Part shown: positions 1 to 5,364 of the stretch, piece by piece
Position numbering within the stretch: position 1 is the first letter of the stretch
Layout of the letters: each line of letters starts with the position of its first letter
Assembly (NCBI GenBank): GCA_947167435.1
Contig: CAMVIC010000128.1
Span: 1-5,364, forward strand
Reading direction: 5' to 3'
DNA from: an uncultured Clostridia bacterium
Lineage (GTDB): Bacteria > Bacillota_A > Clostridia > Oscillospirales > Oscillospiraceae
Length of the DNA stretch: 5,364 bases
The notes under the pieces: model-generated
Database searches by the model: none
Told to the model about the DNA's origin: nothing
Seen by the model: only the letters and a program-made list of their open reading frames with translations
Made by a program: the position numbers and the translations under genes

Positions 1-75
1 AAGGCGACGGAAATGATCGCCGAAGGTATCAACAGCATGAAGCTTTCCAAGTGGACGGTGCACACCAGAAAATAA
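1..75 (+). CDS. 3' end of an unidentified gene (partial)
   Basis: An open frame runs from the left edge through 24 sense codons to a TAA at 73-75. The visible tail is EMIAEGINSMKLSKW followed by a short basic end (TVHTRK). Third codon positions are mostly G or C, as in the complete genes of the window, and a strong plus-strand terminator follows about 110 nt downstream; both support real coding. I do not recognise the family from so short a tail, and no membrane segment or catalytic motif is visible. The gene converges on the minus-strand transporter operon, so the two transcripts meet in the 76-383 intergenic region. Confidence 0.55.
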   Translation, partial: KATEMIAEGINSMKLSKWTVHTRK

Positions 76-91
76 TCGCGGCATTTTTCAG

Positions 92-175
92 TACATAGAT
101 AGGGGTAGTAGGGCCTTGGCGCAGGGCGGCAAAACGTCGGCCGGAAGCCTGAGCCGGGCGAGACCTCGATCATAG
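92..175 (+). ncRNA. Possible structured RNA, weakly yybP-ykoY-like, no gene downstream
   Basis: This GC-rich non-coding stretch lies between the plus-strand stop codon and the terminator. A GGGGTAGTAG-like segment (102-111) near its 5' end and GGGCGAGACC (156-165) near its 3' end recall the GGGGAGUAG and GAGACC ends of the manganese-sensing yybP-ykoY riboswitch. The ends can pair as GATAGG (98-103) with CCT..ATC (164-171, 2-nt bulge), and GGCC/GGCG (112-121) can pair with CGTC/GGCC (135-142) as an internal stem. Against it: the first box carries an extra base, the CAUAC part of the usual second loop is missing, and no plus-strand gene follows. It may instead be an ordinary 3' UTR or the body of a small RNA ending at the adjacent terminator. 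Confidence 0.25.
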
Positions 176-182
176 TAAAAGC

Positions 183-217
183 GCAGGCAGTCCTGAGATC
201 AGGGCTGCCTGCTTTTT
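183..217 (+). terminator. Strong intrinsic terminator, probably bidirectional
   Basis: A 13-bp stem (183-195 with 200-212, one T-G wobble) closes a 4-nt AGAT loop and is followed directly by five T, then CGC and six more T (221-226). This is a textbook Rho-independent terminator for the plus-strand gene ending at 75. On the minus strand the same hairpin is followed by GCTTTT, a weaker T-tract, so it may also stop the transporter operon arriving from the right. The second T-tract is where the MITE-like element appears to have inserted. Confidence 0.88.
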
Positions 218-219
218 CG

Positions 220-227
220 CTTTTTTC
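220..227. repeat. Left copy of the flanking 8-bp direct repeat
   Basis: CTTTTTTC abuts the left end of the inverted-repeat element and is identical to 371-378. The match extends to 9 bp if the following G is counted (220-228 and 371-379), which leaves the exact boundary ambiguous by one base. Confidence 0.55.
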
Positions 228-370
228 GTATCTGTTCAGTCGTCCCTTTCCTGCGTAGGGCGGCCACCTGTGCCCTTTATGGGTAGAGCCCTGGCCGCCG
301 GAAGCACGGAAAAAACAGGGAGCACGGCGGCCTGTGGTCAGGCCGCCCTACGGTGCGACTGAACAGATAC
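228..370. mobile_element. MITE-like inverted-repeat element (143 bp)
   Basis: The ends are a perfect 15-bp inverted repeat: GTATCTGTTCAGTCG at 228-242 and its complement at 356-370. Inside them a second perfect pair of 12 bp sits at 254-265 and 341-352 (CGTAGGGCGGCC and complement). Each half can also fold alone: 259-266 pairs with 292-299, and 326-334 pairs with 339-347 around a TGGT loop. The element is bounded by the direct repeat CTTTTTTC at 220-227 and 371-378, as expected for an 8-bp target-site duplication. It has no room for a transposase, so it would move only in trans. The T-rich nature of the flanking repeat is the main caveat; a purely structural intergenic palindrome family is the alternative. 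Confidence 0.62.
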
Positions 371-378
371 CTTTTTTC
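371..378. repeat. Right copy of the flanking 8-bp direct repeat
   Basis: CTTTTTTC directly follows the right terminal repeat and lies 5 nt from the minus-strand lipoprotein stop codon (384-386). On the plus strand it gives the element's long hairpin a trailing T-tract, so the inserted element could also act as an additional plus-strand terminator. Confidence 0.55.
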
Positions 379-383
379 GAGGA

Positions 384-2858
384 TCAGTTGTTGATCTCCT
401 CAGTGCGGTAGATGAACTTCACCGTACCGGTCATATCCTGGGAGAGACCGGTGAAGCTCTGGTAGGCGTTGGACACGGAGCTGATCCCACGCAGCCGGTC
501 AAGCAGCGCGGGAAGCTTGCCTTCCACGGCCGTCAGAAGCTTGGAGATGCCTTCGTCGTAGAAGGTCTGCAGTCCGTCGGAGAGGGCCATCGCGCCGTCG
601 CGGAGCTGGGTCACGCCGTCCTTCAGGGCAGGCATCGCGGCCTGCAGCCTGGCAATGCCGTCATAGAGCGAGGCTTGACCGTTGGCAAGGGTGTCCGCGC
701 CGGAGCGAAGCGCAGCCGCGCCGGAGGCAAGCTTCCCGGTGCCGTCCGCAAGGCTCGCAGCGCCTGCGGAAAGCCGACCGGCACCGCCCGCCAACTCCTT
801 CGCGCCGGAGGCAAGCTGCCCGGCTCCGTCCGCCAGAGCCGCCGCGCCGGTGGAGAGCTCGGAAGCGCCGGATCTTAGCGTTTCGCTTCCGGCCGCCAGA
901 TTCTGCGCACCCGTGGCCGCCGCACTGACGCCTTTCGTATAGGCCACCAGGCCGAGGTAGAAGGCGTTGTAGCTGTCCAGCGAGGTTTTCAGCGCGATGA
1001 TCTTCTGCGCGCCCTCCGAGGCGGCTGCAAGCTGCGCCTGCACCTCGGGGCCCGCCATTGCGTCGGAGATCGCTTTCTGGATCTGCGCCTCCACGTTCTG
1101 GGCGATCACAGCCTGGATCTCCTGGGAGTTCATCTGCTGCTCCACCAGGGCAGCCACAGTCTGCTGCACCTGCTCACTCTGCATCTGCTGATCGACGGCG
1201 GCTGCAATCGCTGCCTGCGCCTCGGCGCTGATCTGACCGGCTTCGACGGCGGCATAATAGCTTTCCACGTCCAGACCGGTGACGGAAAGAATGACCTGCG
1301 CCTCGACGGTTTCCCGCACCGCCGCGGTGACCTGTTCTTCAACCTGCGCCTGCACTGCCGCAGTGACCTGCTCGGTGATGTAGTCGCGCTTGGCCTCCAC
1401 CGCCCCAGTCACGGCAGCGAGCGCTCTTGCGTAAACCGCGTCTTCGTCCAGCGAGGCGATGAGGGCGTTCAGCACCTCCGCATAGTTGGACACCGTCAGG
1501 GTGGGGCAATCCAGCCCTGCGGCGGTGATCTGGGTTTGGGCTGTTGCAAGCAGGGTGTTGAACACCTGCAGCGCGCCGCCGCTCAGCGCGGCGCTGTTGG
1601 CATCCAGCTCGGCAAGGCCGTTGGCCAGCGCCTGGGCGCCGCCGGCCAGCTCGGTCGCGCCTGCGCTCAGGGCAGCTGCGCCGGAGGACACGGCAGCCGT
1701 ACCGTCGTTCAGAGAGGAAGCGCCAGCCGCCAGGCTGTTCGCGCCGTCGGTCAGGGTTGCAGCGCCGGTGGCGAGCGTATTTGCGCCGCCGTTCAGTTCC
1801 TGCGCGCCTGAGACCAGGCTGCCCGTGCCGTCCGCCAGCGCTGCCGTGCCGTCCTTCAGCTTCCCTGCGCCGTCCGACAGCGCGTCCACGCCGTCAGACA
1901 ACTCGTTGGTTTTTTCCAGCAGGGTGCAAAGGCCGTTGTAGAGGGCGGAGGAGCCGTCCAGAAGCTGGTTCATGCCCTCCGCCAGCTGATCCATAGAGCC
2001 CTCCAGCCCCTCGGCGTCCACCCGCTGGGTCAGCTTGTCGGGATCCAGCGCGTTGAAGGGCTCGTTTGTCACGATGGTGAGGCTCATGCCGAGGCTGAAC
2101 TCGGTCGCGTCCGCGTTGATCTCCACCGCGCTCGGAAGCTCTAACTTGTCGCTTGCGATTCCCAGATCCTCCTGCAGGCCCGGGAAGGCCAGACCCACCG
2201 CAAAGGTGCGGCTGCCGTCGTTGATCAGCTTGCCGTTGGAAACGGTGACGTCGGAGAAGCGCGCGCTGTCCAGCATCAGACCGGTCAGCACCGCGAAGGG
2301 CACGTACAGGGTCTCCTGCTTGCCGTCGAGCTCGACGCTCTTCTTTTCGTTGTTGCTGAACTCGTAGCGGATCGTGACGTGGCCGCTCTTCCCGGCCATC
2401 TCCGCGGCGGAGCGCTCCGCGCCGTCCAGATAATAGCGCACCTTCATGGAGACGGGCGGGTTCTTGTCGGTGGTTCCGCGGTAGGAAATGGCTTTGCCGT
2501 CGGCGTTCCAGGTGAGGGAAGTTCCGTTCTGCGTGAAGGTCTCGCTGCCGTCCACGTTTTCAATGTCGGTGAGGTCGGAGACGTCGTGAATGGTCGCACG
2601 TCCCTCCGGGTTGCCCAGCCGATCGCTCACAATGACGCTCTGCACCGCGCCGGCGGCGTCGGTCAGAACGTAGACCGTCTCGTCCTTTCCCTCCGTGCCG
2701 GATACGACCCGGGTGGCGGGGGTCTCATAGTTCACAGTTGTCTGCGCCGCGGCTTCCGCCGGATCGGCGCTGCTTTGCTGCAGGCCGGCCGCCGCGCATC
2801 CGCTCAGCATGGTCAGGCACAGCAGGCCGCAGGTCAGTTTTTTCCATTGCCCTTTCAT
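384..2858 (-). CDS. Lipoprotein with Leu/Gly heptad repeats (YhgE/Pip-like), partner of the MMPL exporter
   Basis: This complete 824-residue protein is predicted to be exported and lipid-anchored. It starts with MKGQWKK, a short hydrophobic segment and a lipobox LSGC, putting the anchored cysteine at residue 21. Residues about 40-280 look like a beta-rich extracytoplasmic domain. Residues 289-428 form 20 consecutive heptads of type x-x-x-Leu-x-x-Gly (18 end in Gly). Residues about 429-643 are Ala/Gln/Val-rich and probably long helices. Residues 644-762 hold 17 more heptads (16 end in Gly). A short tail ends VKFIYRTEEINN. Such heptads define the YhgE/Pip/EsaA group, but those are anchored by transmembrane helices, which are absent here. 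The ATG at 2858 has AAGGAGG 9 nt upstream and begins 21 nt after the exporter's stop. The role as transporter partner is inferred from the operon; no enzymatic motif is seen. Confidence 0.93.
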   Translation of the reverse strand: MKGQWKKLTCGLLCLTMLSGCAAAGLQQSSADPAEAAAQTTVNYETPATRVVSGTEGKDETVYVLTDAAGAVQSVIVSDRLGNPEGRATIHDVSDLTDIENVDGSETFTQNGTSLTWNADGKAISYRGTTDKNPPVSMKVRYYLDGAERSAAEMAGKSGHVTIRYEFSNNEKKSVELDGKQETLYVPFAVLTGLMLDSARFSDVTVSNGKLINDGSRTFAVGLAFPGLQEDLGIASDKLELPSAVEINADATEFSLGMSLTIVTNEPFNALDPDKLTQRVDAEGLEGSMDQLAEGMNQLLDGSSALYNGLCTLLEKTNELSDGVDALSDGAGKLKDGTAALADGTGSLVSGAQELNGGANTLATGAATLTDGANSLAAGASSLNDGTAAVSSGAAALSAGATELAGGAQALANGLAELDANSAALSGGALQVFNTLLATAQTQITAAGLDCPTLTVSNYAEVLNALIASLDEDAVYARALAAVTGAVEAKRDYITEQVTAAVQAQVEEQVTAAVRETVEAQVILSVTGLDVESYYAAVEAGQISAEAQAAIAAAVDQQMQSEQVQQTVAALVEQQMNSQEIQAVIAQNVEAQIQKAISDAMAGPEVQAQLAAASEGAQKIIALKTSLDSYNAFYLGLVAYTKGVSAAATGAQNLAAGSETLRSGASELSTGAAALADGAGQLASGAKELAGGAGRLSAGAASLADGTGKLASGAAALRSGADTLANGQASLYDGIARLQAAMPALKDGVTQLRDGAMALSDGLQTFYDEGISKLLTAVEGKLPALLDRLRGISSVSNAYQSFTGLSQDMTGTVKFIYRTEEINN
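573..929 (-). repeat. Heptad-repeat block 2 (17 units), with an internal 84-bp duplication
   Basis: This encodes residues 644-762, 17 seven-residue units in unbroken phase, with only Ala741 breaking the terminal Gly rule. Residues 672-685 and 700-713 are close copies (LADG..LASG in each), and the matching DNA segment GCGCCGGAGGCAAGCT recurs at 718 and 802, exactly 84 bp (four heptads) apart. This points to a fairly recent tandem duplication of four units. Confidence 0.85.
1575..1994 (-). repeat. Heptad-repeat block 1 (20 units, 21-bp period)
   Basis: This encodes residues 289-428 of the lipoprotein, 20 uninterrupted seven-residue units with Leu at position 4 and Gly at position 7. The Gly is replaced only at Lys316 and Asn421. 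The DNA therefore shows a degenerate 21-bp period. It is protein-coding, not a satellite or CRISPR array. Confidence 0.88.
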
Positions 2859-2867
2859 TTTGAAAAA

Positions 2868-2874
2868 CCTCCTT
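2868..2874 (-). promoter_or_regulatory. Ribosome binding site of the lipoprotein gene
   Basis: AAGGAGG on the minus strand lies 9 nt before the ATG at 2858, within the 21-nt gap after the exporter's stop codon. A strong independent site supports this start and efficient separate translation of the second operon gene. Confidence 0.88.
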
Positions 2875-2879
2875 ACGAT

Positions 2880-4973
2880 TCAACGGTTTTCGATATGACG
2901 CATACCCACCGTGGTGCTGCAGATGAGCTTGTCGCAGAGCAGAAGCAGCGCGGGCAGCGCAAGGATTACCATAAAGATACTGATGATGGCGCCGCGGGCC
3001 AGCAGCATACACATGGAGCCCACGATGTCGATGTCCGAATACAGGGCCACGCCGAAGGTGGCGGCAAAGAGGCCCATGCCGGAAACAATGATGGACGGGA
3101 TGGACGTAGCCAAGGCGGTCTTTACCGCAGTGCGCCGGTCAGCGCCGCCGATGCGCTCCTGCTTGTAGCGGGTGGTCATCAGAATGGCGTAGTCCACCGT
3201 GGCGCCCAGCTGGATCGTGCTGATGCAGATCGGGGCGATGAAGGGCAGGCTCTGGCCCAGATAGTGGGGCAGGCCCAGATTGACGAAGATGGCGGCCTCG
3301 ATGACCGTGATCAGAATGACCGGCAGCGTCAGGCTCTTTTCCACCACGGCGATGATGAGGAAAATCGCCAGAATGGAGATCAGATTGACCACCTGGAAGT
3401 CGTGATCCGTGGTTTCGATCATGTCCTTCATGCAGGGGGCCTCGCCGATCAGCATCCCGTTGGGATCGTATTTCTTGAGGATCCCGTTCAGCGCGTCGAT
3501 CTGCGCGTTCACGGCGTCGCTGGCCACACGGCAGGAGGAATTGATCAGGATCAGCTGCCAATTCTCGCTCTTGAGCACGGAGCTGACCTTCTCCGGCAGC
3601 AGCTCCTCGGGGATGGCGGAGCCCAGCACGGATTCCAGCCCCAGCACGTATTTCACGCCGTCGACCTGCTCCATTTCCTTTGTCATGGCGCGCACGTCCT
3701 TGGCCGGCAGCTTTGCGTCCGCCAGCACCATGTGGGTGGAGGCCACGTCGAAGTTGTCCCGCAGCTTGTTGTTGGCGGTGACGAACTCCATGTCCTGGGG
3801 CAGGCACTCGCCCATGTCGTAGTAGACCTCGGAGTTGGTCTTTTCATAGCCGATCCAGGCGGGGGGGATCAGAATTGCAAACAGGATCAGAAAAACCGGG
3901 AAGATTTTGACGATGGAGCCTGCAGGCTTTTCCATGTTGGGGATCAGAGCCCGGTGCTTGGTCTTCTGCAGGGGCTTGTCGAGCACCAGGATCATAGCCG
4001 GCAGCACGGTCACGCTGCCCAGCACGCCCAGGATCACGCCCTTGGCCATCACAATGCCCAGGTCACGGCCCATGGTAAAGGACATGAAGCACAGGGCGAT
4101 AAAGCCGGCCACTGTTGTAATGGAGCTGCCCAGCACGCTGGTGAAGGTGGCATGGATGGCGTTGGCCATTGCCTCGACCCGGTCGGATTCCCGTTGCAGC
4201 TGCTCGTTGTAGCTGTGCCAGAGGAAGATGGAGTAGTCCATGGTCACGGCCAGCTGCAGCACCGCGGACAGGGCCTTGGTGATGTAGGAGATCTCACCCA
4301 GGAAGTAGTTGGAGCCCAGGTTCAGCAGGATCATGACGCCGATGGACGCCAGGAACACGAAGGGCACCAGCCAGCTGTCCAGCAGCAGGAGCATGGCCGC
4401 CAGGGCCATGAGCACGGCGATGGCAACGTAGATCGGCTCCTCCTTCTCGCACAGATCCTTCAGATCGGTGACCAACGCCGACATACCGGAGACGAAGCAC
4501 TGCTTCCCGGCGATGGAGCGGATCTCGCGGATAGCGTCCATGGTCACGTCGGCGGATGTGGAGCTGTCAAAGAAGATGGCCAGCATGGTGGCGTTGTCCG
4601 CGTTGAAGGCCTTGTAGACCTTTTCCGGCAGCAGCTCCATGGGAATGGAGAGATCCGCCACGGAGTCGTACCACAAAACCGTCTCAACGTGGTCTACGGT
4701 CTGGAGCTTCTCCCGCAGGGCGGACACGTCCTTTTCCGGCATATCCTCCACGATCAGGAAGGAGAAGGCTCCCTTGCCGAAGTCCTGCATCAGCAGATCC
4801 TGCCCCACCACGGTTTCCATATCCTTGGGCAGGTAGGTCAGCATATCATAGTTGACGCGGGTGTTGGCGTAGCCGAACACTGCCGGGATCATCAGCAGCA
4901 CGGCCAGGATCAGGATCGGGATGCGGCATTTGACCACGCCTCGGGCCAGCCGCATGGAAATTTGTTGTTTCAT
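2880..4973 (-). CDS. MMPL/RND-family exporter, likely lipid or hydrophobic substrate
   Basis: This complete 697-residue integral membrane protein has the two-fold repeat of the MMPL branch of RND transporters. A first helix (about 19-35) is followed by an extracytoplasmic domain (36-180) and five helices (about 181-331). The second half repeats this: a helix near 353-373, a loop 374-528 and five helices to about 680. The halves are recognisably duplicated: NYDMLTYLPKDME (41-53) matches YYDMGECLPQDME (384-396), and MELLPEKV (112) matches EELLPEKV (456). The fourth helix of each half carries an Asp-Tyr pair, D246-Y247 and D594-Y595, at the place of the proton-relay pairs of MmpL3. The ATG at 4973 has AGGAGG 7 nt upstream; a longer TTG-started reading to 5078 would run through a palindrome and is rejected. 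The substrate cannot be read from the sequence; S. aureus FarE (fatty acid efflux) is a functional analogue. Confidence 0.96.
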   Translation of the reverse strand: MKQQISMRLARGVVKCRIPILILAVLLMIPAVFGYANTRVNYDMLTYLPKDMETVVGQDLLMQDFGKGAFSFLIVEDMPEKDVSALREKLQTVDHVETVLWYDSVADLSIPMELLPEKVYKAFNADNATMLAIFFDSSTSADVTMDAIREIRSIAGKQCFVSGMSALVTDLKDLCEKEEPIYVAIAVLMALAAMLLLLDSWLVPFVFLASIGVMILLNLGSNYFLGEISYITKALSAVLQLAVTMDYSIFLWHSYNEQLQRESDRVEAMANAIHATFTSVLGSSITTVAGFIALCFMSFTMGRDLGIVMAKGVILGVLGSVTVLPAMILVLDKPLQKTKHRALIPNMEKPAGSIVKIFPVFLILFAILIPPAWIGYEKTNSEVYYDMGECLPQDMEFVTANNKLRDNFDVASTHMVLADAKLPAKDVRAMTKEMEQVDGVKYVLGLESVLGSAIPEELLPEKVSSVLKSENWQLILINSSCRVASDAVNAQIDALNGILKKYDPNGMLIGEAPCMKDMIETTDHDFQVVNLISILAIFLIIAVVEKSLTLPVILITVIEAAIFVNLGLPHYLGQSLPFIAPICISTIQLGATVDYAILMTTRYKQERIGGADRRTAVKTALATSIPSIIVSGMGLFAATFGVALYSDIDIVGSMCMLLARGAIISIFMVILALPALLLLCDKLICSTTVGMRHIENR

Positions 4974-4980
4974 ATTCACG

Positions 4981-4986
4981 CCTCCT
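4981..4986 (-). promoter_or_regulatory. Ribosome binding site that fixes the exporter start
   Basis: AGGAGG on the minus strand lies 7 nt before the ATG at 4973. The next residues (MKQQISMRLARGVVKCR, then a hydrophobic helix) are a typical MMPL N-terminus, so this start is preferred over the upstream in-frame TTG. Confidence 0.9.
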
Positions 4987-4995
4987 GTTGTCACC

Positions 4996-5024
4996 AATAT
5001 ACGCCCGCCCGGGAGAATTCGAAA
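4996..5024 (-). promoter_or_regulatory. Candidate promoter of the exporter-lipoprotein operon
   Basis: In the 54-nt gap between the palindrome and the exporter ATG, the minus strand reads TATATT (4996-5001), a 5/6 match to the -10 consensus. A poor TTTCGA (5019-5024, 3/6) sits 17 nt upstream. The start of transcription would fall just ahead of the Shine-Dalgarno, giving a very short leader. The overlapping small palindromes TTCGAA and GAATTC (about 5015-5023) could belong to a regulator site. Evidence is weak. Confidence 0.3.
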
Positions 5025-5027
5025 TAT

Positions 5028-5074
5028 GCAAAGCGCCGCCCGTGTCTGAAATTCAGACACGGGCGGCGCTTTGC
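5028..5074 (-). terminator. 23-bp perfect palindrome after the TetR gene, likely terminator
   Basis: The arms 5028-5050 and 5052-5074 are perfect complements around a single central base, with a GC-rich core (CGCCGCCCGTGTCTG) and AAAG/CTTT at the outer ends. The palindrome begins 12 nt after the TetR stop codon. As RNA it would form a very stable hairpin, closed by a few base pairs fewer than 23 because of the loop. On the minus strand only three T follow the core, then GCATATTTC, so termination may be incomplete. It separates the regulator transcript from the exporter promoter; partial read-through or a DNA-level role is possible. Confidence 0.7.
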
Positions 5075-5086
5075 CCAAAGCCCTTT

Positions 5087-5364
5087 TTATTCCGCAACGC
5101 TCCGCCTTGCCATCTCCTCAATCATGCCCCGCTGGAGGGTGCAGATGCGGGTGACCTGGGCGTGGACGTCGGGCTCCATGCGGTGATCCAGCCAGTCCAG
5201 CACCACGCCGAAGCATTCGCAGACGTAGAAGCGGCCGATCAGATCCCGATCCTGGGCGGCGATTTTCAGATCCCGGAAGGCGGTGTGGCCGTAGTTGCTC
5301 ACCACGTACTCGCAGACCTGCCAGAGGTAGCGTTCGAAAATATCCCGGTTCACGGAATTGTAGA
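5087..5364 (-). CDS. TetR-family transcriptional regulator, C-terminal part (cut by window edge)
   Basis: The frame is open from the right edge to a TAA at 5087-5089, giving about 91 visible C-terminal residues. The N-terminal helix-turn-helix domain lies outside the window. The segment is all-helical, with FERYLWQVCEYVV, a DLKIAAQDRDLIGRFYVCE stretch and a FGVVLDWLDHRM helix, which I recognise as the ligand/dimerisation half of Firmicutes TetR regulators of the DhaS-like type. The GTG at 5353 is not taken as the start because the frame continues upstream (Tyr-Asn-Ser) and a DNA-binding domain is needed. The gene reads toward the exporter operon, 113 nt away, so it probably represses that operon and possibly itself, released by the exported molecule or a related ligand. 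The family call is from memory of the motif pattern; the target is inferred from position. Confidence 0.82.
   Translation of the reverse strand, partial: YNSVNRDIFERYLWQVCEYVVSNYGHTAFRDLKIAAQDRDLIGRFYVCECFGVVLDWLDHRMEPDVHAQVTRICTLQRGMIEEMARRSVAE

Noticed and set aside
76..182. tRNA, T-box leader or cobalamin riboswitch
   Set aside because: There is no TTCGA-type T-loop or CCA end, no T-box GGTGG box, and no cobalamin-box core. Only a weak yybP-ykoY-like resemblance remains and is reported at low confidence.
228..370. Small gene inside the intergenic element
   Set aside because: No open frame of useful length with a ribosome binding site is present. The sequence is dominated by inverted repeats.
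675..1191. Plus-strand open frames of 60-90 codons over the lipoprotein gene
   Set aside because: They are antisense shadows of the heptad-repeat codons, Ala/Gly/Arg/Pro-rich, with no ribosome binding sites or recognisable features.
573..1994. Short spaced repeats resembling a CRISPR array or satellite
   Set aside because: The 21-bp period is in frame and encodes Leu/Gly heptads. Units are degenerate and contiguous, with no unique spacers.
4974..5078. N-terminal extension of the exporter from an upstream TTG
   Set aside because: The extra 35 residues would be encoded across the 23-bp palindrome and the candidate promoter, show no protein character, and lack a Shine-Dalgarno. The ATG at 4973 has an ideal AGGAGG.
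2379..5186. Very long (935-codon) plus-strand open frame antisense to the exporter
   Set aside because: It lies opposite the well-supported MMPL gene and is an extremely His/Gly/Gln/Asp-rich shadow of its codons. It has no domain, and it runs through the palindrome and the TetR 3' end. It reflects GC-rich codon bias leaving few antisense stops.
5351..5353. GTG as start of a small 88-residue protein
   Set aside because: The frame is open upstream to the window edge and the sequence matches the C-terminal half of a TetR regulator, so this is an internal valine codon.

Overview
The window fits a GC-rich Gram-positive anaerobe, most likely one of the Clostridia (the Oscillospiraceae/Ruminococcaceae type is my guess). 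The basis is strong AGGAGG-type ribosome binding sites, G/C-ending codons, a Gram-positive-style lipoprotein signal, and a TetR - MMPL transporter - heptad-repeat lipoprotein arrangement typical of Firmicutes. No marker gene fixes the species.

Layout from left to right. Positions 1-75 hold the last 24 codons of an unidentified plus-strand gene. Positions 76-182 are non-coding, with a possible structured RNA at about 98-171. A strong intrinsic terminator follows at 183-217. A 143-bp inverted-repeat element lies at 228-370. It has perfect 15-bp terminal inverted repeats, internal hairpins and an 8-bp direct repeat on each side, and looks like a non-autonomous (MITE-like) insertion into the T-tract of that terminator. 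From 384 to the right edge everything is on the minus strand. Read in its own direction: the C-terminal part of a TetR-family regulator (5364-5087), a 23-bp perfect palindrome (5074-5028), a complete 697-residue MMPL/RND-type exporter (4973-2880), and after 21 nt a complete 824-residue lipoprotein with 37 Leu/Gly heptads (2858-384).

Functional reading. The exporter and lipoprotein form a tight two-gene operon, each gene with its own strong Shine-Dalgarno. The TetR gene just upstream is the obvious candidate regulator. By analogy with S. aureus FarE/FarR (an MMPL exporter with a TetR regulator) and with mycobacterial MmpL proteins, the substrate is probably a lipid or other hydrophobic molecule, but the sequence does not say which. 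The lipoprotein resembles the extracytoplasmic part of YhgE/Pip/EsaA-type proteins without their membrane helices. It could be an elongated helical partner standing on the outer face of the membrane beside the transporter.

The points most worth a second look are the MITE-like insertion, the lipid-anchored heptad-repeat partner and its internal 84-bp duplication, the long palindrome between regulator and exporter, and the orphan structured-RNA candidate upstream of the terminator. I see no CRISPR array, tRNA, rRNA or transposase gene.
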